Positions 63,937-64,000 of a DNA stretch of 64,000 bases are shown here, piece by piece (the stretch's first letter is position 1; the number at the start of each line of letters is the position of its first letter). The stretch spans positions 127,102 through 191,101 of the forward strand of contig VZRS01002391.1 of assembly GCA_013398055.1 (NCBI GenBank). Direction: 5' to 3'. This DNA comes from Ifrita kowaldi (taxonomy: Eukaryota > Chordata > Aves > Passeriformes > Cinclosomatidae). Below the pieces are notes generated by a model, which saw only the letters and a program-made list of their open reading frames with translations, was not told the DNA's origin and did not search any database. The position numbers were made by a program, and so were the translations under genes.

Positions 63937-64000
63937 GGATTTTGGGACGGTGGAGTGATGGTGGTTTGATTGTTTCTTTTTATTTTTCTTTTAATTTTTT

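Noticed and set aside
1..64000. CRISPR array, operons, prophage or bacterial gene cluster
   Set aside because: No regularly spaced repeats, no dense long frames and no bacterial ribosome-binding pattern; the repeats are vertebrate retroelements.
1..64000. tRNA, rRNA or snRNA genes
   Set aside because: I recognised no A-box/B-box pair, cloverleaf or rRNA/snRNA core sequence by eye; a covariance-model scan would be needed to exclude degenerate copies.

Overview
The window reads as vertebrate, almost certainly avian, nuclear DNA from a gene-poor, AT-rich chromosomal region. The evidence is the repeat content. Several copies carry the 3' end of CR1 LINEs, including the typical bird wording near the end (for example AGAGGTCTTTTCCAACCT) and the degenerate 8-bp terminal repeat. 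One LTR has the TATTTA to AATAAA spacing seen in alpharetrovirus-like (ALV-type) LTRs. There is no operon structure, and I found no tRNA, rRNA or CRISPR array and no intact protein-coding gene. Open frames of 60-135 codons occur on both strands at roughly the density expected by chance. Those over repeats are repeat remnants.

Layout. 1-4068: unique AT-rich sequence with one dense block that looks like a conserved noncoding element (about 1820-2180). 4069-4558: a minus-strand solo LTR. 4559-16632: unique sequence. 16633-16780: a short plus-strand CR1 3' end. 17544-17759: a weak candidate coding exon ending at a GTAAGT donor. 23569-23735: a plus-strand CR1 fragment. 25088-26545: a CR1 cluster, with one plus-strand copy facing two abutting minus-strand copies. 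About 29718-30174: a second minus-strand LTR. 33018-34200: a long, very old minus-strand CR1 remnant. 34201-62900: mostly unique sequence with local tandem duplications (42255-42324, 47269-47403), purine or pyrimidine tracts, and further blocks resembling conserved elements (40690-40860, 57340-57620, 57710-57900). About 62930-63375: a CpG-dense island preceded by a TATA/AATAAA pair that resembles the end of an LTR. 63886-63936: an (ATTTT)n microsatellite near the right edge.

No genes can be shown to work together here. The region is best described as intergenic or deep-intronic DNA: a unique AT-rich background, retroelement debris and probable regulatory elements. I did not find a convincing undescribed system. 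The items most worth checking are the candidate exon, the CpG-dense block near 63 kb, the inverted CR1 cluster and the blocks resembling conserved elements. Species, chromosome and neighbouring genes cannot be told from the sequence alone.
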